From Saccharothrix carnea (GTDB taxonomy: Bacteria > Actinomycetota > Actinomycetes > Mycobacteriales > Pseudonocardiaceae), in the NCBI RefSeq assembly GCF_003014735.1, contig NZ_PYAX01000007.1, positions 124,001 through 188,000 of the forward strand: DNA of 64,000 bases. Reading direction: 5' to 3'. This document shows positions 15,305-24,005 of this stretch, in pieces. Made by a program: the position numbers and the translations under genes. Within the stretch, counting starts at the first letter, position 1. The number at the start of each line of letters is the position of its first letter. A model generated the notes under the pieces. It did not search any database and was not told the origin of the DNA. It saw nothing but the letters and a program-made list of their open reading frames with translations.

Positions 15305-16678
15305 CTAGCCGACCACCTCGGCCAGCATCCCCTCGCAACTGCGCACGACCACCGCCGCCGCCCGCCGCTGCCCGTGGTCCAGCGCCGGGTCGACGGCGTG
15401 CTCGCGCCACCGTCCCAGCGTCTCCAGCACGGCGTGCCGCAACTCGCCCTCGGTCGGCTCGTAGTCCATCCCCAGCCGCACCACCGGGTTCGTGCCCAGC
15501 CCGCCGACCAGCCGGGACGCCTCGGCGTCCAGGTCGCCGGGCAGCCGCGTGCGCCCGCCCTGCAACGCCGCCAGCAGCCGCAGCTCCCGGAAGTCGTGCG
15601 CGGAAGCCAGGATCCGCTCCAGCGCCGCGGCCAGCCCCACCGACCCGGGCCGCGGCTCGGCGCGCAGCACCACGTCCAGCCCCAGCAGCGCGGCCCGCGC
15701 CTTGAGCACTTCCTTGCGCTCGGTGAAGTACACGCCGATCGAGTCGCGCAGCTCGCCCAACCCGCTGCGCTGCACCAGCTGCCCGGTCAGCTTCACCTGC
15801 GTGTCGAAGCCCTGCCGGATCAACGTCGTGGTCAGCCGCACGCCGAAGATGCCGAACCGCTCGACCAGCCCGCGCCGCACCGCCGGGTCGAGCCGCACCG
15901 GGAAGTCCTCGCCCACGAACCGGTCCGCCGACAGCAGGTGGTCCTCCAGTTCCGCCCGCGCCAACGACGCCAGCGCGGCCAGCGCCGCGAACTCCTCCGC
16001 CCGCAGGGTCCGCGCGGCCACCGCGAGCAGCCCGGCCACCGCGACCACGTTCTGGCACAACGGGGTCACCGTCGCCTCGCGCCGGTAGCGGCGGGCGATC
16101 TGCTTGGCCGAGGACAGCGCGTCGATCCGGCCGCCGCCGATCTCGTCGGCCCGCGACAGCACCAGCACCGTGTTCACCGGTGCGATCCGCGCCACCGGGT
16201 GGTCGTGCGCGGTCTGCAGGAACCGCACGTCCGTGGTGTGCAGGTGCCTGGTCAGGTACAGCACCGCGTCGGCCTCGCCGTACACCTGCTCCACCGGCGC
16301 ACCCGCCGGCGTGTCGATCACGACGAGGTCCCGCAACGACCGCGACGGCCACTCCACGGTCACCCGCTCGGCGTCCGGCGCGTCCACGAACGCCTTGCCG
16401 TCACGGCGCAGCACCGGCACCTCGTACTGGCCGGCGTAGGCCTTGGGCCGCGGCCCGTCCTGGTACCACGTGGTGGCGCCGGTCGGCACGAACTCCTCGC
16501 CGATCAGCGCACTGACCACAGTGGACTTGCCCGACCGGGGCGCACCTGCGACGGCCACCCGCACCGGCTCGCCGAACCTGGCCTGGTGCCCGCGCAGCCA
16601 CGCCACCGCGCGCGGGCTGTCCCGGTAGACCGCCAGGGCGTCCTCGAGCAGCGCCCAGACCTCGTCCTCCACCGTCAC
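15305..16678 (-). CDS. iniC: IniC, dynamin-like GTPase
   Basis: 457 residues. The GTPase domain has G1 GAPRSGKST (45-53), G3 DTPAG (122-126) and G4 LSRAD, followed by long helices typical of bacterial dynamin-like proteins. It is the third gene of an iniB-iniA-iniC set. The mycobacterial operon is induced by cell-wall inhibitors such as isoniazid, and IniA/IniC act on membranes. The GTG start at 16678 overlaps the last copy of a 20-bp tandem repeat, and its GTGA overlaps the stop of a 7-codon mini-ORF. This suggests translation depends on ribosomes arriving from iniA. Confidence 0.85.
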   Translation of the reverse strand: MTVEDEVWALLEDALAVYRDSPRAVAWLRGHQARFGEPVRVAVAGAPRSGKSTVVSALIGEEFVPTGATTWYQDGPRPKAYAGQYEVPVLRRDGKAFVDAPDAERVTVEWPSRSLRDLVVIDTPAGAPVEQVYGEADAVLYLTRHLHTTDVRFLQTAHDHPVARIAPVNTVLVLSRADEIGGGRIDALSSAKQIARRYRREATVTPLCQNVVAVAGLLAVAARTLRAEEFAALAALASLARAELEDHLLSADRFVGEDFPVRLDPAVRRGLVERFGIFGVRLTTTLIRQGFDTQVKLTGQLVQRSGLGELRDSIGVYFTERKEVLKARAALLGLDVVLRAEPRPGSVGLAAALERILASAHDFRELRLLAALQGGRTRLPGDLDAEASRLVGGLGTNPVVRLGMDYEPTEGELRHAVLETLGRWREHAVDPALDHGQRRAAAVVVRSCEGMLAEVVG

Positions 16679-16729
16679 GCCGAAATCCCCACCGTCACGC
16701 CGTGATCCCCACCGTCACGCGCTGATCCC
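16670..16729 (-). repeat. Three 20-bp tandem units forming a stop/start relay between iniA and iniC
   Basis: On the plus strand the units are CACCGTCACGCCGAAATCCC, CACCGTCACGCCGTGATCCC and CACCGTCACGCGCTGATCCC. On the minus strand each unit carries GTGACGGTG. The iniA stop TGA (16717-16715) overlaps a GTG that opens MTVGITA-stop. That stop overlaps a GTG opening MTVGISA-stop, and its stop overlaps the iniC GTG. Each overlap is GTGA. The repeats look like a duplication of the original iniA/iniC junction. Confidence 0.85.
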
Positions 16730-18526
16730 CAACGGCGGCGCCTGGCCTCCCGCGAGCGCCTGCACGCGCTGGTAGAGGCCCACGAGTTCGTCCAGCTCCC
16801 GCTTGGCGTCCCGGTTGCGGCGCTCCCGCTCGGAGTTGTCGTCCTGCACCGCGCGCCGGGCGCTGCGCGCCGATTCGAGCAGCGTCTCCTGCAGCTCCTC
16901 GGCCAGCGTGGCGAAGTGGTTGCGCAGGCTGCGCTGGATGTGCCTGGCCGCGTCGCGGCAGTCCTTGCCGAACTTGAGGAAGAAGTCGTCCACGTGCCGT
17001 GCCGCGGCGGCCTTGGCGGCGGCCTGCCTGCGACGCAGCCGCTGGTCGCTCTCGTCGATGATCGACTTGCCGCCGAACAGCGCGCCCGCGCCCAACGAGA
17101 TCGCGTTGATCAGCGGCATCCCGGCCAGGCTGGTCGCCAGGCCGAACATCAGCACACCGCCGTAGGAGCCCTTCAGGCCGGTGAACGCCTTCTGCATCAG
17201 GCTGAACTTCTCGATCAGCGGCTTGTCCATCGGCGCCACCCGGTCCAGCACGTCGTCCGGGAAGATCGACTCGGGCAGCAGGTCGTCGCGGGCCACCGGG
17301 AAGCTCTTGGCGACCTTCTCGGCCACCCACTCGGAGCGGTCGAGCAGCCAGGCGAAGTTCGTCGTGGCGGCCTCGGTGAGGTTGTCCTCCAGCCACGCCT
17401 CGAACTTGTCCCAGCCCAGCGCCGGGTCGGCGGTCTCGAACGTCTTGTCCACCTCGCGCAGGATCTTGCGGGTGCGGTCGCGCAGGTCGTACTCGATGTC
17501 GGAGACCAGGTCGGCCATCTCGTCGGCCAGCACGGTCTGCCAGCGCGCGGACCGGCGGCGCAGCTCGTCGATGCGGCGCTGCGCCTCGTTCAGCGCGGCG
17601 ATGGTCTTCTCCGGGCCCTGCGCGGCACGGGCGGACAGCTCCTCGCGCACCGGCGCGACGAGCTGCTTGATCGCCGACGCGGCGGTGACCGCGACCGTGC
17701 GGCGGGCCAGCTGGTCGGCGGCGGCCACGATGTCCTGCTGCACGCAGGTCAGCAGCTCGGGGAAGCCGGACTCGGCGTTGAGGGCCTTGTCACCGGTCTT
17801 GGCCGCGCGCAGGCGCAGCGCGGCGGACACCGGGATGAGCTTCGCGGCCACGCCCGCGCGGGCCAGGTGGGCCCGGTTGCGCTCGACCACCCGCCGCCAC
17901 TGCGCCGCGATGTCGATCTTGGTGAGCACCAGGATCACGTTGGGGCACGAGGTCATGACCTGCTTGAGCAGCTCCAGCTCGGACCGGGTCAGCTCGGCCG
18001 TGGCGTCGGAGACCATGAGCACCGCGTCGGCCTGGAGCAGCGCGGCGAACGTGCTCGCGGTGTGCGCGGGCCGCAGGTCGCCGACACCGGGGGTGTCGAT
18101 CAGCACCAGGCCCGAGTCCAGCAGGGCGCGGGGGATGCCGACCTCGGCGCGCACGAGGTCGCCGCCGTGGTGGTGGTTCGCGCTCACCTGGCTGGCCAGT
18201 TGGTCGATGGGCACCGGGATGCGCTCGGTGGGGGTGTTCGCGATGGACGGGCCGCGCACGAGTGCCGCGGACGGGGTCTCCGCGTGCTGCACGAACGTGG
18301 GGACGGTGGTCGTGACGTCGTCACCCACCGCGCACACCGGGGCGTTCACCATCGCGTTCACGAGCTGGCTCTTGCCCTGCTTCGGTTCGCCGATCACGAG
18401 CACGCGGAGCTTGGGGTCCAGCTGGCGGGCGCGCTTGTCGCGCAACCGTTGGGCCAGGTCGGGCCGGTTGTGCGCAGCGCAAGCCCGGATCGTGTCGTCG
18501 AGCACGTCGAGCCAGGGCGCGGACAT
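16715..18526 (-). CDS. iniA: IniA, dynamin-like GTPase
   Basis: 603 residues from the ATG at 18526 (a GTG directly precedes it). The GTPase domain has G1 GEPKQGKSQ (about 47-55), G3 DTPGVGD near 140 and G4 LTKID near 200. A long helical middle region follows. The hydrophobic stretch GGVLMFGLATSLAGMPLINA at about 460-480 is a candidate membrane-anchoring paddle as in bacterial dynamin-like proteins. A helical C-terminus completes it. In mycobacteria IniA remodels membranes and contributes to drug tolerance. It sits after iniB, separated by a hairpin, and before iniC. Confidence 0.88.
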   Translation of the reverse strand: MSAPWLDVLDDTIRACAAHNRPDLAQRLRDKRARQLDPKLRVLVIGEPKQGKSQLVNAMVNAPVCAVGDDVTTTVPTFVQHAETPSAALVRGPSIANTPTERIPVPIDQLASQVSANHHHGGDLVRAEVGIPRALLDSGLVLIDTPGVGDLRPAHTASTFAALLQADAVLMVSDATAELTRSELELLKQVMTSCPNVILVLTKIDIAAQWRRVVERNRAHLARAGVAAKLIPVSAALRLRAAKTGDKALNAESGFPELLTCVQQDIVAAADQLARRTVAVTAASAIKQLVAPVREELSARAAQGPEKTIAALNEAQRRIDELRRRSARWQTVLADEMADLVSDIEYDLRDRTRKILREVDKTFETADPALGWDKFEAWLEDNLTEAATTNFAWLLDRSEWVAEKVAKSFPVARDDLLPESIFPDDVLDRVAPMDKPLIEKFSLMQKAFTGLKGSYGGVLMFGLATSLAGMPLINAISLGAGALFGGKSIIDESDQRLRRRQAAAKAAAARHVDDFFLKFGKDCRDAARHIQRSLRNHFATLAEELQETLLESARSARRAVQDDNSERERRNRDAKRELDELVGLYQRVQALAGGQAPPLGISA

Positions 18527-18592
18527 CACCCGGCAGAGTGTGCCGGTAAAACCCGTCCGGGTGAAAGTCCGGACACGCTCCGGGCACAGAGC

Positions 18593-18629
18593 GAGGGCCG
18601 GTTCCGTCCCCGAGACAGAACCGGCCCTC
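18593..18629 (-). terminator. Intercistronic hairpin between iniB and iniA
   Basis: GAGGGCCGGTTC at 18593-18604 pairs perfectly with GAACCGGCCCTC at 18618-18629. It lies 17 bases after the iniB stop and about 67 bases before the iniA start, inside the presumed operon. Partial termination or 3'-end protection would give more iniB than iniA/iniC transcript. A smaller GTCCGG/CCGGAC hairpin follows at 18555-18574. Confidence 0.6.
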
Positions 18630-18645
18630 TGGTAGTGGATCAGTC

Positions 18646-19602
18646 TCAGAAGAGCAGGTTGTCGACGTCGAGCGAGTCGACGACCGGCAGGTCGAGGCCG
18701 TCGACCGTGTCGGTGACGTTGCTCACCACGCCGCCCACGCCGGCGGTGCCCGCGACGTCCTCGACGGTCCCGGTCACGCCGGACAGGGGGTCGGCGCCGT
18801 GGGAGTCGAAGCCCGCCTTGCCCTGCGCGGAGCCGGACACGCCGAGCGAGTCGCCCAGGCCGGCCACGTCGCCCAGGTCCGCGACGTCGCCGAGCCCGGC
18901 CACGTTGCCCAGGTCGCCGACGGGCAGGGAGCTGGTGAGGCCACCGGTCACGTTGCCGACCACGCCGCTCAGCGAGTCGAGCGCGCCGAACGCGGTGCTG
19001 GTCAGGCCGTCCGCGCCCGGCAGCGAGCCGGTGACCCCACCCGCGGTGGCGACGGCACCGTCCAGCGTGCCGGTCGCCGTGTCGGTCAGGTCCGAGACCT
19101 GGCCGGTTGCGGTGTGCGACGTGCCGTCCAGGGTGTCGGTCACGTCACCCACCGCGGAGAAGTCGCCCTCGACCTTCAGCTTGACCGAGGCGGCACCGTC
19201 GAACAGGTCCCAGCTCGACACGCCGCCGAACACCGACAGGCCGTCGGCGTCCGCGCTGAGCGTGCCCGCCACGGCGGCCTTGACGTCCCCGGCGCCGGTG
19301 GCACCCGACACCGTGAGCTGGTCCGCGACGGCCTTGAGGCGGAAGATCGCACCGGCCTGGCCTGCGTCGACCAGGTCGAGCGGCAGGTCCTCGAGCAGCG
19401 AGCCGTCGAGAGCGGGCAGGCTCCCGGTCGGCACGTAGTCGAGCACCAGCGGGATGACTTCCTGCACGTCCAGGGCGCTGATGTCGCTCAGGCCCGCCCT
19501 CGCCAGGGTGCCCTCGGCGTCGGCCTGGAAGTCGGCCAGCGCGGTCGGGTCGCTGAGCAGGTCGAGAACGAAGTCGTGCAGCGTGTTGGGGCTGGAGCCC
19601 AT
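18646..19602 (-). CDS. iniB: IniB-like protein
   Basis: 318 residues from the ATG at 19602, with an AGGAGA ribosome site. The N-terminal 60 residues form the IniB-type domain (TLHDFVLDLLSDPTALADFQ). The rest is a long low-complexity chain of Gly/Ser/Asp/Val-rich repeats such as GDLGNVAGLGDVADLGD and VTDTLDG. M. tuberculosis IniB is likewise Gly/Ala-rich with such an N-terminus. There is no signal peptide. Its function is unknown, possibly a scaffold or cell-wall-associated partner of IniA/IniC. It is the first gene of the operon. Confidence 0.8.
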   Translation of the reverse strand: MGSSPNTLHDFVLDLLSDPTALADFQADAEGTLARAGLSDISALDVQEVIPLVLDYVPTGSLPALDGSLLEDLPLDLVDAGQAGAIFRLKAVADQLTVSGATGAGDVKAAVAGTLSADADGLSVFGGVSSWDLFDGAASVKLKVEGDFSAVGDVTDTLDGTSHTATGQVSDLTDTATGTLDGAVATAGGVTGSLPGADGLTSTAFGALDSLSGVVGNVTGGLTSSLPVGDLGNVAGLGDVADLGDVAGLGDSLGVSGSAQGKAGFDSHGADPLSGVTGTVEDVAGTAGVGGVVSNVTDTVDGLDLPVVDSLDVDNLLF

Positions 19603-19726
19603 GATGGATATCTCCTGGTCAAGTAGGACGCGGGGAGCCGGCCCGGCAGGGGTGGGGGTCCGGCCTGTGATCAAGCTAAGGGCGGGGGGATCACCGGCCA
19701 TCGGGGATTACTCCCAGTAGATACCG

Positions 19727-19746
19727 CAACCACTATGGGGTGGTTG
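19727..19746. promoter_or_regulatory. Inverted repeat between iniB and the Hsp70-like gene
   Basis: CAACCAC at 19727-19733 and GTGGTTG at 19740-19746 are perfect arms around TATGGG. The site lies about 125 bases upstream of iniB and 80 bases upstream of the divergent gene. It is the clearest symmetrical element in this region and a candidate site for the IniR-like regulator encoded two genes away. Confidence 0.5.
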
Positions 19747-19826
19747 TCGTTCACTCCCTAGGGGATTAGGGGATGCGCTTGTGACCGTCTCGTAACCCGT
19801 GTAGGTACTGCCGGTAGTTCGTTCAG

Positions 19827-21131
19827 GTGAGTGAGGGAGGCTCCGAGTTGCCGTACGTCCTCGGGGTCGACGTGGGCACCACGCGCACCGCCGCGGCCGT
19901 GTGCAGGCTGGGCGGCGCGGGGCGCGGCGAACCGGAGCTGGTCGGCCTCGGCGGACCGGGTGGCGGTGTCGCGTCGACGTTGCAGCTCACCGCGGACGGC
20001 GCGTTCCTCGTCGGCGAGCCGGGCGACCCGCGGTGGACGGCCACCGGCTTCGGCCGCCGGGTCGGCGACGTCGTGCCGATCGTGCTCGGGCCCGACGCGG
20101 GCGGTGCCGAGCACTGCCCGCCGGAGGAGCTGACCGCGCTGCTGGTCAGGTGGGTCGCCGACCAGGTCGCGGCCCGCGAGGGCGAACCGCCCGCGCACGT
20201 CGTGCTCGCGCACCCCCCTGGCTGGGGCGCCCACGCCAAGGGCCTGGTGCACCGGGCGCTGCGGTCGGTCGGCGTGGAGGCGTCGCTGGTGCCCGAACCC
20301 GTCGCGGCGGCGGAGAACCACGCGTTCAGCCGGTCGTTCGCCGGGTCGCTCGGCGTGTTCAGCCTGGGCAGCCACGCGTTCGGCGCGTCCGTGGTCGGCC
20401 GGGGGTTCGAGCTGGTCAACACCGTCGAAGGGGTCGACCAGGCGGCCGGCGTCGACTTCGACGACGCGGTGTTCGGGCACGTGCGCACCTCGCTCGGGCG
20501 GGCGCTGGCCGAGCTGGACGCCGACGACCCGCGCACCCGCGGCCTGTTCGGGCGGCTGCGCCGCGACTGCGAGGCGGCCAAGCGGGTGCTGTCCGGCGCG
20601 GTGGAGACGTCGATCCCGGTGCACCTGCCGTCCGGGCCGGTGGACGTGCCGATCACCCGCGCCCAGTTCGAGGACCTGATCCGGCCGGACGTGGAGCAGG
20701 CCGTCTCCGTGTTCGAACGGGTCGTGGCCGGTGCGGGCACCGGCGGCGTCGAGATGACCGTGCTGGTCGGGGGCAGCACCCGCATCCCGCTGGTCGCGGC
20801 GTCCGTGCCCGGCCGGGTGGTGCTGGAGGCCGCGCCCGAGACCTCGGTGGTGAAGGGCGCCGCGCTGGCCGCCCGGCGGCTGGTGATCGGGCCCGACGCC
20901 GAACCGGAGCCGATCGAGACGTCGGTCATGGTGCGCGACGACGACCCGCTGCTCAGGTTCCCGGTGGGCGGCATGGAGGTGCCGGACGCGGAGTTCACCG
21001 CGCCACCACCCCGGCCGCCCGTCGACATCACACCCCTCGACCTGCCCGAACGGCGCACGGTGAAGCGCGTCGTGCGCGGGCTCGTGCCGACCGGTGGGCG
21101 TCGTGCCCGTGACAGCGAGGATGGCCGTTGA
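19827..21131 (+). CDS. Hsp70-like (DnaK-type ATPase domain) protein
   Basis: 434 residues from the GTG at 19827; a TTG at 19848, after GGGAGG, is an alternative. The actin-fold ATPase halves are visible: phosphate-1 loop VLGVDVGTTRTAAAV, connect region PEPVAAAENHAF, phosphate-2-like LGVFSLGSHAFGASVV and adenosine motif TVLVGGSTRIPLV. The DnaK substrate-binding domain is absent; the protein ends in a short Pro-rich basic tail. The phosphate-2 loop lacks the usual DxGGGT, so ATPase activity may be altered. It overlaps the LuxR gene by four bases (TTGA) and diverges from iniBAC. Confidence 0.8.
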   Translation: MSEGGSELPYVLGVDVGTTRTAAAVCRLGGAGRGEPELVGLGGPGGGVASTLQLTADGAFLVGEPGDPRWTATGFGRRVGDVVPIVLGPDAGGAEHCPPEELTALLVRWVADQVAAREGEPPAHVVLAHPPGWGAHAKGLVHRALRSVGVEASLVPEPVAAAENHAFSRSFAGSLGVFSLGSHAFGASVVGRGFELVNTVEGVDQAAGVDFDDAVFGHVRTSLGRALAELDADDPRTRGLFGRLRRDCEAAKRVLSGAVETSIPVHLPSGPVDVPITRAQFEDLIRPDVEQAVSVFERVVAGAGTGGVEMTVLVGGSTRIPLVAASVPGRVVLEAAPETSVVKGAALAARRLVIGPDAEPEPIETSVMVRDDDPLLRFPVGGMEVPDAEFTAPPPRPPVDITPLDLPERRTVKRVVRGLVPTGGRRARDSEDGR

Positions 21132-23521
21132 GCCCGAGCACAACCGCGCGACCCGTGTTGTCCCAGCAGGTCACGCAGGTCCTGGACGCCGTCGCGGCGG
21201 GTGCCGTGGTCCGGCTCGGCGTGGTCGCGCCCGGTGGTTACGGCAAGACGACCGTGCTGCGGGAGATCAGCCGGGCGTTCGAGGACGCCGGCGCGTCCGC
21301 CTCGGTGGTGGACGACGCGCACCTGCTGCCGGACGCCGAGCTGCTCGCGCTGCGCTCCCTCGTCGAACGGGGTGACCAGAACGTCGTGGTGGCCTACCGC
21401 CCGTGGCCGCGGTCGCGGGCGCTGGCGGCGCTGGCCGAGTCGCTGGGGCGGGCGCGGCCGGCGCTGATGCCGGAGCCGTTCAGCCGGGAGCAGGTGCGGG
21501 CCGTGCTGCCCGCCGCCGCCCGGGGGCTGGTGGACTTCGTGCACCAGCAGACCGGTGGCGTGCCGCGGTTCGTGCAACGGCTGGCCGGGGTGAGCGCGCC
21601 CGAGGTGCCGCCCGAGGTGGTGGCGTCGTTCCGGGCGGACCTGGACTGGCTGGACGCCGACGTGCAGAAGTACCTGCTGGCCGCCGAGGCGGGCGCGGCG
21701 CTGCGGCTCGACCTGCTCGGCGGGCTGCTCGGCGTCGACGCCGACGCGGTGGGCGACGTGATCGAGGCGGGACGGGCCACCGGCCTGGTCGCGGCGGACG
21801 GCACGCTGGTGCCCGTCGCCCGGCTGGCCGTGGCGGCGCTGAGCCGGACCGACCGGCGGATCGCGGTGCGGCAGCGGCTGGCCGAGCTCCAGCTGCGGTC
21901 CGGCGGTCCGGTGCTCGACCTGGTGCGGCCGCTGATCGCGGTCGGCGGCGCGGACCACCAGACCGGGGTCGCCGGGCCGGGGCTGGCGCGGGCGTTCCGG
22001 GCCGCGGCCGACGAGGCGCTGGCCACCGACCCCGCGCTGGCCGCGCGGCTGCTGGCCGCCATCGGCACGGCGGGCCCCGACGTGGCCGTGCGGCGGGCCG
22101 TCGCCTCGGCCATGGCCGGTGACCTCGACGCCGCGCTGCGGCTCGCCGACCAGGTGATCTCCGGCGGTGACGTCGAGCACCGGGGCGCGGCGGCGGAGGT
22201 GGCCGCGATCGCGTTGGCGCACCGGGGGCAGCTGGCCCGCGGCACCGAGCTGCACCGGTGGTCGCCGAGCTCGACGTCGTCGGCGTTCGCGGTGATCGGC
22301 CAGGTCGGCACCGGGAAGCTGCCGACCGCGCCGCTGCCCGTCGCACCGCCGACCATGCTCGACGGCGGCGCATCACTGATGGCGCAGGGCGTGGTGGAGT
22401 CGGTGACGTCGTCCGCGACCACGGCACTGTCCACTCTGGTGCGTGCGGCGGGGTTGCTCGAACCGGCCGGGCGCGGCGTGCTGCTGCCGGACACGCCCGC
22501 CGCGCTGGCCGCGCTGGTGGCGTTGCACAGCGGTGAGCCGGGGGTGGCCGAATCGGTGCTGGACCGGGCGATGGCCACGTCGTCGGGCGGCGCGCTGATG
22601 GCGGTGCGGCACCGGCTGCTGCGGGCGTGGATCGCGATGCAGCGCGGCAACCTCGCGCAGGCCCGGGAAGCGCTGGTGGCGCTGCGGAAGGCCGGCCGCC
22701 CGCTGGAGCCGCGGGACTGGCTGTTCGCGGTGGCGCTGGAGATCGGCGTGGCGCGGCGCAACAGCGACCTGGCGACGTTGAAGCGGACGTGGGAGCAGGC
22801 GTGCGAGGCGGTGCTGCGGCACCCGGTGGACCTGTTCACGTTCCTGCCGCTGGGCGAGTTCGCCACCGCCGCCGCGCGGCTGCGCGACCAGCACCGGCTG
22901 GCACCGCACCTCACCGCGGCGCGGAACCTGTTGCGGGACCTGGGTGATCCGTGCCTGTGGGCCGTGCCGCTGCACTGGAGCGCGCTGCACGCGGCGATCA
23001 TCGCCGAGGAGACGTCCGTCGCCGAGGAGCACGCGGCTTCGCTGGCCGCGTGCCGCGACCGGAGCCGGTACGCGGGGGTCGTGTCGGCGGCGGCGGAGAG
23101 CTGGCTCGACGTGGTGGCGGGCAAGGTGGACGCCGACCAGGTCGAGGAGTCCGCGCGCGGCCTGCAGGCAGTCGGCCAGTGGTGGGACGCGGCCAGGCTC
23201 GCCGGCCAGGCCGCCATCCGCACGTCCGACCGCCAGGCGATGGTGCGGCTGCTGGACTGCGCGCGCCTGCTCCAGGGCCGCACCGCCGCGACCACGCGCA
23301 AGCAGCCCGAGCCGGTGGTGGAGGCCGACGCGGGCAAGCTCAGCGACCGCGAGCGCGAGGTGGCCGAGCTGGTCGTCGGCGGGCTGACCTACAAGCAGGT
23401 GGGTGACCGCCTGTTCATCTCGGCGAAGACGGTCGAGCACCACATGGCCCGCATCCGGCAACGGCTGGGCTGCACCAGCCGGGCGGAACTGCTCGACCAG
23501 CTCCGCCAGATCGTCGGCTGA
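21128..23521 (+). CDS. LuxR/MalT-type regulator with AAA ATPase, IniR-like
   Basis: 797 residues, beginning at a TTG that overlaps the Hsp70-like stop. A STAND-type ATPase leads with Walker A GVVAPGGYGKTTVL (about residues 30-43) and a short Walker B SVVDDAHLL. A long helical middle follows, then a C-terminal LuxR HTH (LSDREREVAELVVGGLTYKQVGDRLFISAKTVEHH). This is the architecture of MalT and of mycobacterial IniR (Rv0339c, 832 residues), which activates iniBAC and is encoded divergently from it. The same placement here supports assignment as the iniBAC regulator. The inducer cannot be told from sequence. Confidence 0.8.
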   Translation: MSPSTTARPVLSQQVTQVLDAVAAGAVVRLGVVAPGGYGKTTVLREISRAFEDAGASASVVDDAHLLPDAELLALRSLVERGDQNVVVAYRPWPRSRALAALAESLGRARPALMPEPFSREQVRAVLPAAARGLVDFVHQQTGGVPRFVQRLAGVSAPEVPPEVVASFRADLDWLDADVQKYLLAAEAGAALRLDLLGGLLGVDADAVGDVIEAGRATGLVAADGTLVPVARLAVAALSRTDRRIAVRQRLAELQLRSGGPVLDLVRPLIAVGGADHQTGVAGPGLARAFRAAADEALATDPALAARLLAAIGTAGPDVAVRRAVASAMAGDLDAALRLADQVISGGDVEHRGAAAEVAAIALAHRGQLARGTELHRWSPSSTSSAFAVIGQVGTGKLPTAPLPVAPPTMLDGGASLMAQGVVESVTSSATTALSTLVRAAGLLEPAGRGVLLPDTPAALAALVALHSGEPGVAESVLDRAMATSSGGALMAVRHRLLRAWIAMQRGNLAQAREALVALRKAGRPLEPRDWLFAVALEIGVARRNSDLATLKRTWEQACEAVLRHPVDLFTFLPLGEFATAAARLRDQHRLAPHLTAARNLLRDLGDPCLWAVPLHWSALHAAIIAEETSVAEEHAASLAACRDRSRYAGVVSAAAESWLDVVAGKVDADQVEESARGLQAVGQWWDAARLAGQAAIRTSDRQAMVRLLDCARLLQGRTAATTRKQPEPVVEADAGKLSDREREVAELVVGGLTYKQVGDRLFISAKTVEHHMARIRQRLGCTSRAELLDQLRQIVG

Positions 23522-23531
23522 CGCCGGGTGC

Positions 23532-23936
23532 TCAGGCCGTCCGCGCGGCCACCATCCACCGGTACCCGAACGGGTCGAGCACGGTCGCGCCGTAGCCGTG
23601 CCCGGTGTCCGCCGCCGCGCGCAGCACCGTGCCGCCGCGCGCCACGGCCCCCCGCACCACACCGTCCACATCGGACACCTCGACCCGGTGCATCGGGTTG
23701 ACCCCGCCGCTCGGGTCCGGCGCGAGGTGGCGGTACTCGGGCGAGGGGTCCGCGAGCATCAGCACGCTGTCCCCGATGGCGATCTCCACGTGCCCGACCG
23801 AGCCGTCGTCCATGACGATCGGCTCGCCCCGCCGCACGGCGCCGAACACCTCGGCGTAGTAGTCGACGGCGGCCCGCGCGTCCCGGACGGCCAGGTACGG
23901 CACGACGGTCCGGTACTCCTCCCGACCAGCGGTCAC
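23532..23936 (-). CDS. VOC family protein, PhnB/glyoxalase-like
   Basis: 134 residues from the GTG at 23936, which has AAGGAGGAGAC directly upstream. It has the vicinal-oxygen-chelate fold: strand VVPYLAVRDARAAVDYYAEVFGA, then VEIAIGDSVLMLAD, and the second half RVEVSDVDGVVRGAVARGG ending GYGATVLDPFGYRWMVA. The Asp/His/Glu positions are compatible with metal binding, but the reaction is unknown; relatives include PhnB-like proteins and bleomycin/fosfomycin resistance proteins. It stands alone, divergent from the TetR gene. Confidence 0.8.
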   Translation of the reverse strand: MTAGREEYRTVVPYLAVRDARAAVDYYAEVFGAVRRGEPIVMDDGSVGHVEIAIGDSVLMLADPSPEYRHLAPDPSGGVNPMHRVEVSDVDGVVRGAVARGGTVLRAAADTGHGYGATVLDPFGYRWMVAARTA

Positions 23937-24005
23937 GTCTCCTCCTTCTCTCGGCGACGCACTCCATCCTCGGCCGGGATCGGCCTTCACGGACGGGTGA
24001 ACCAG

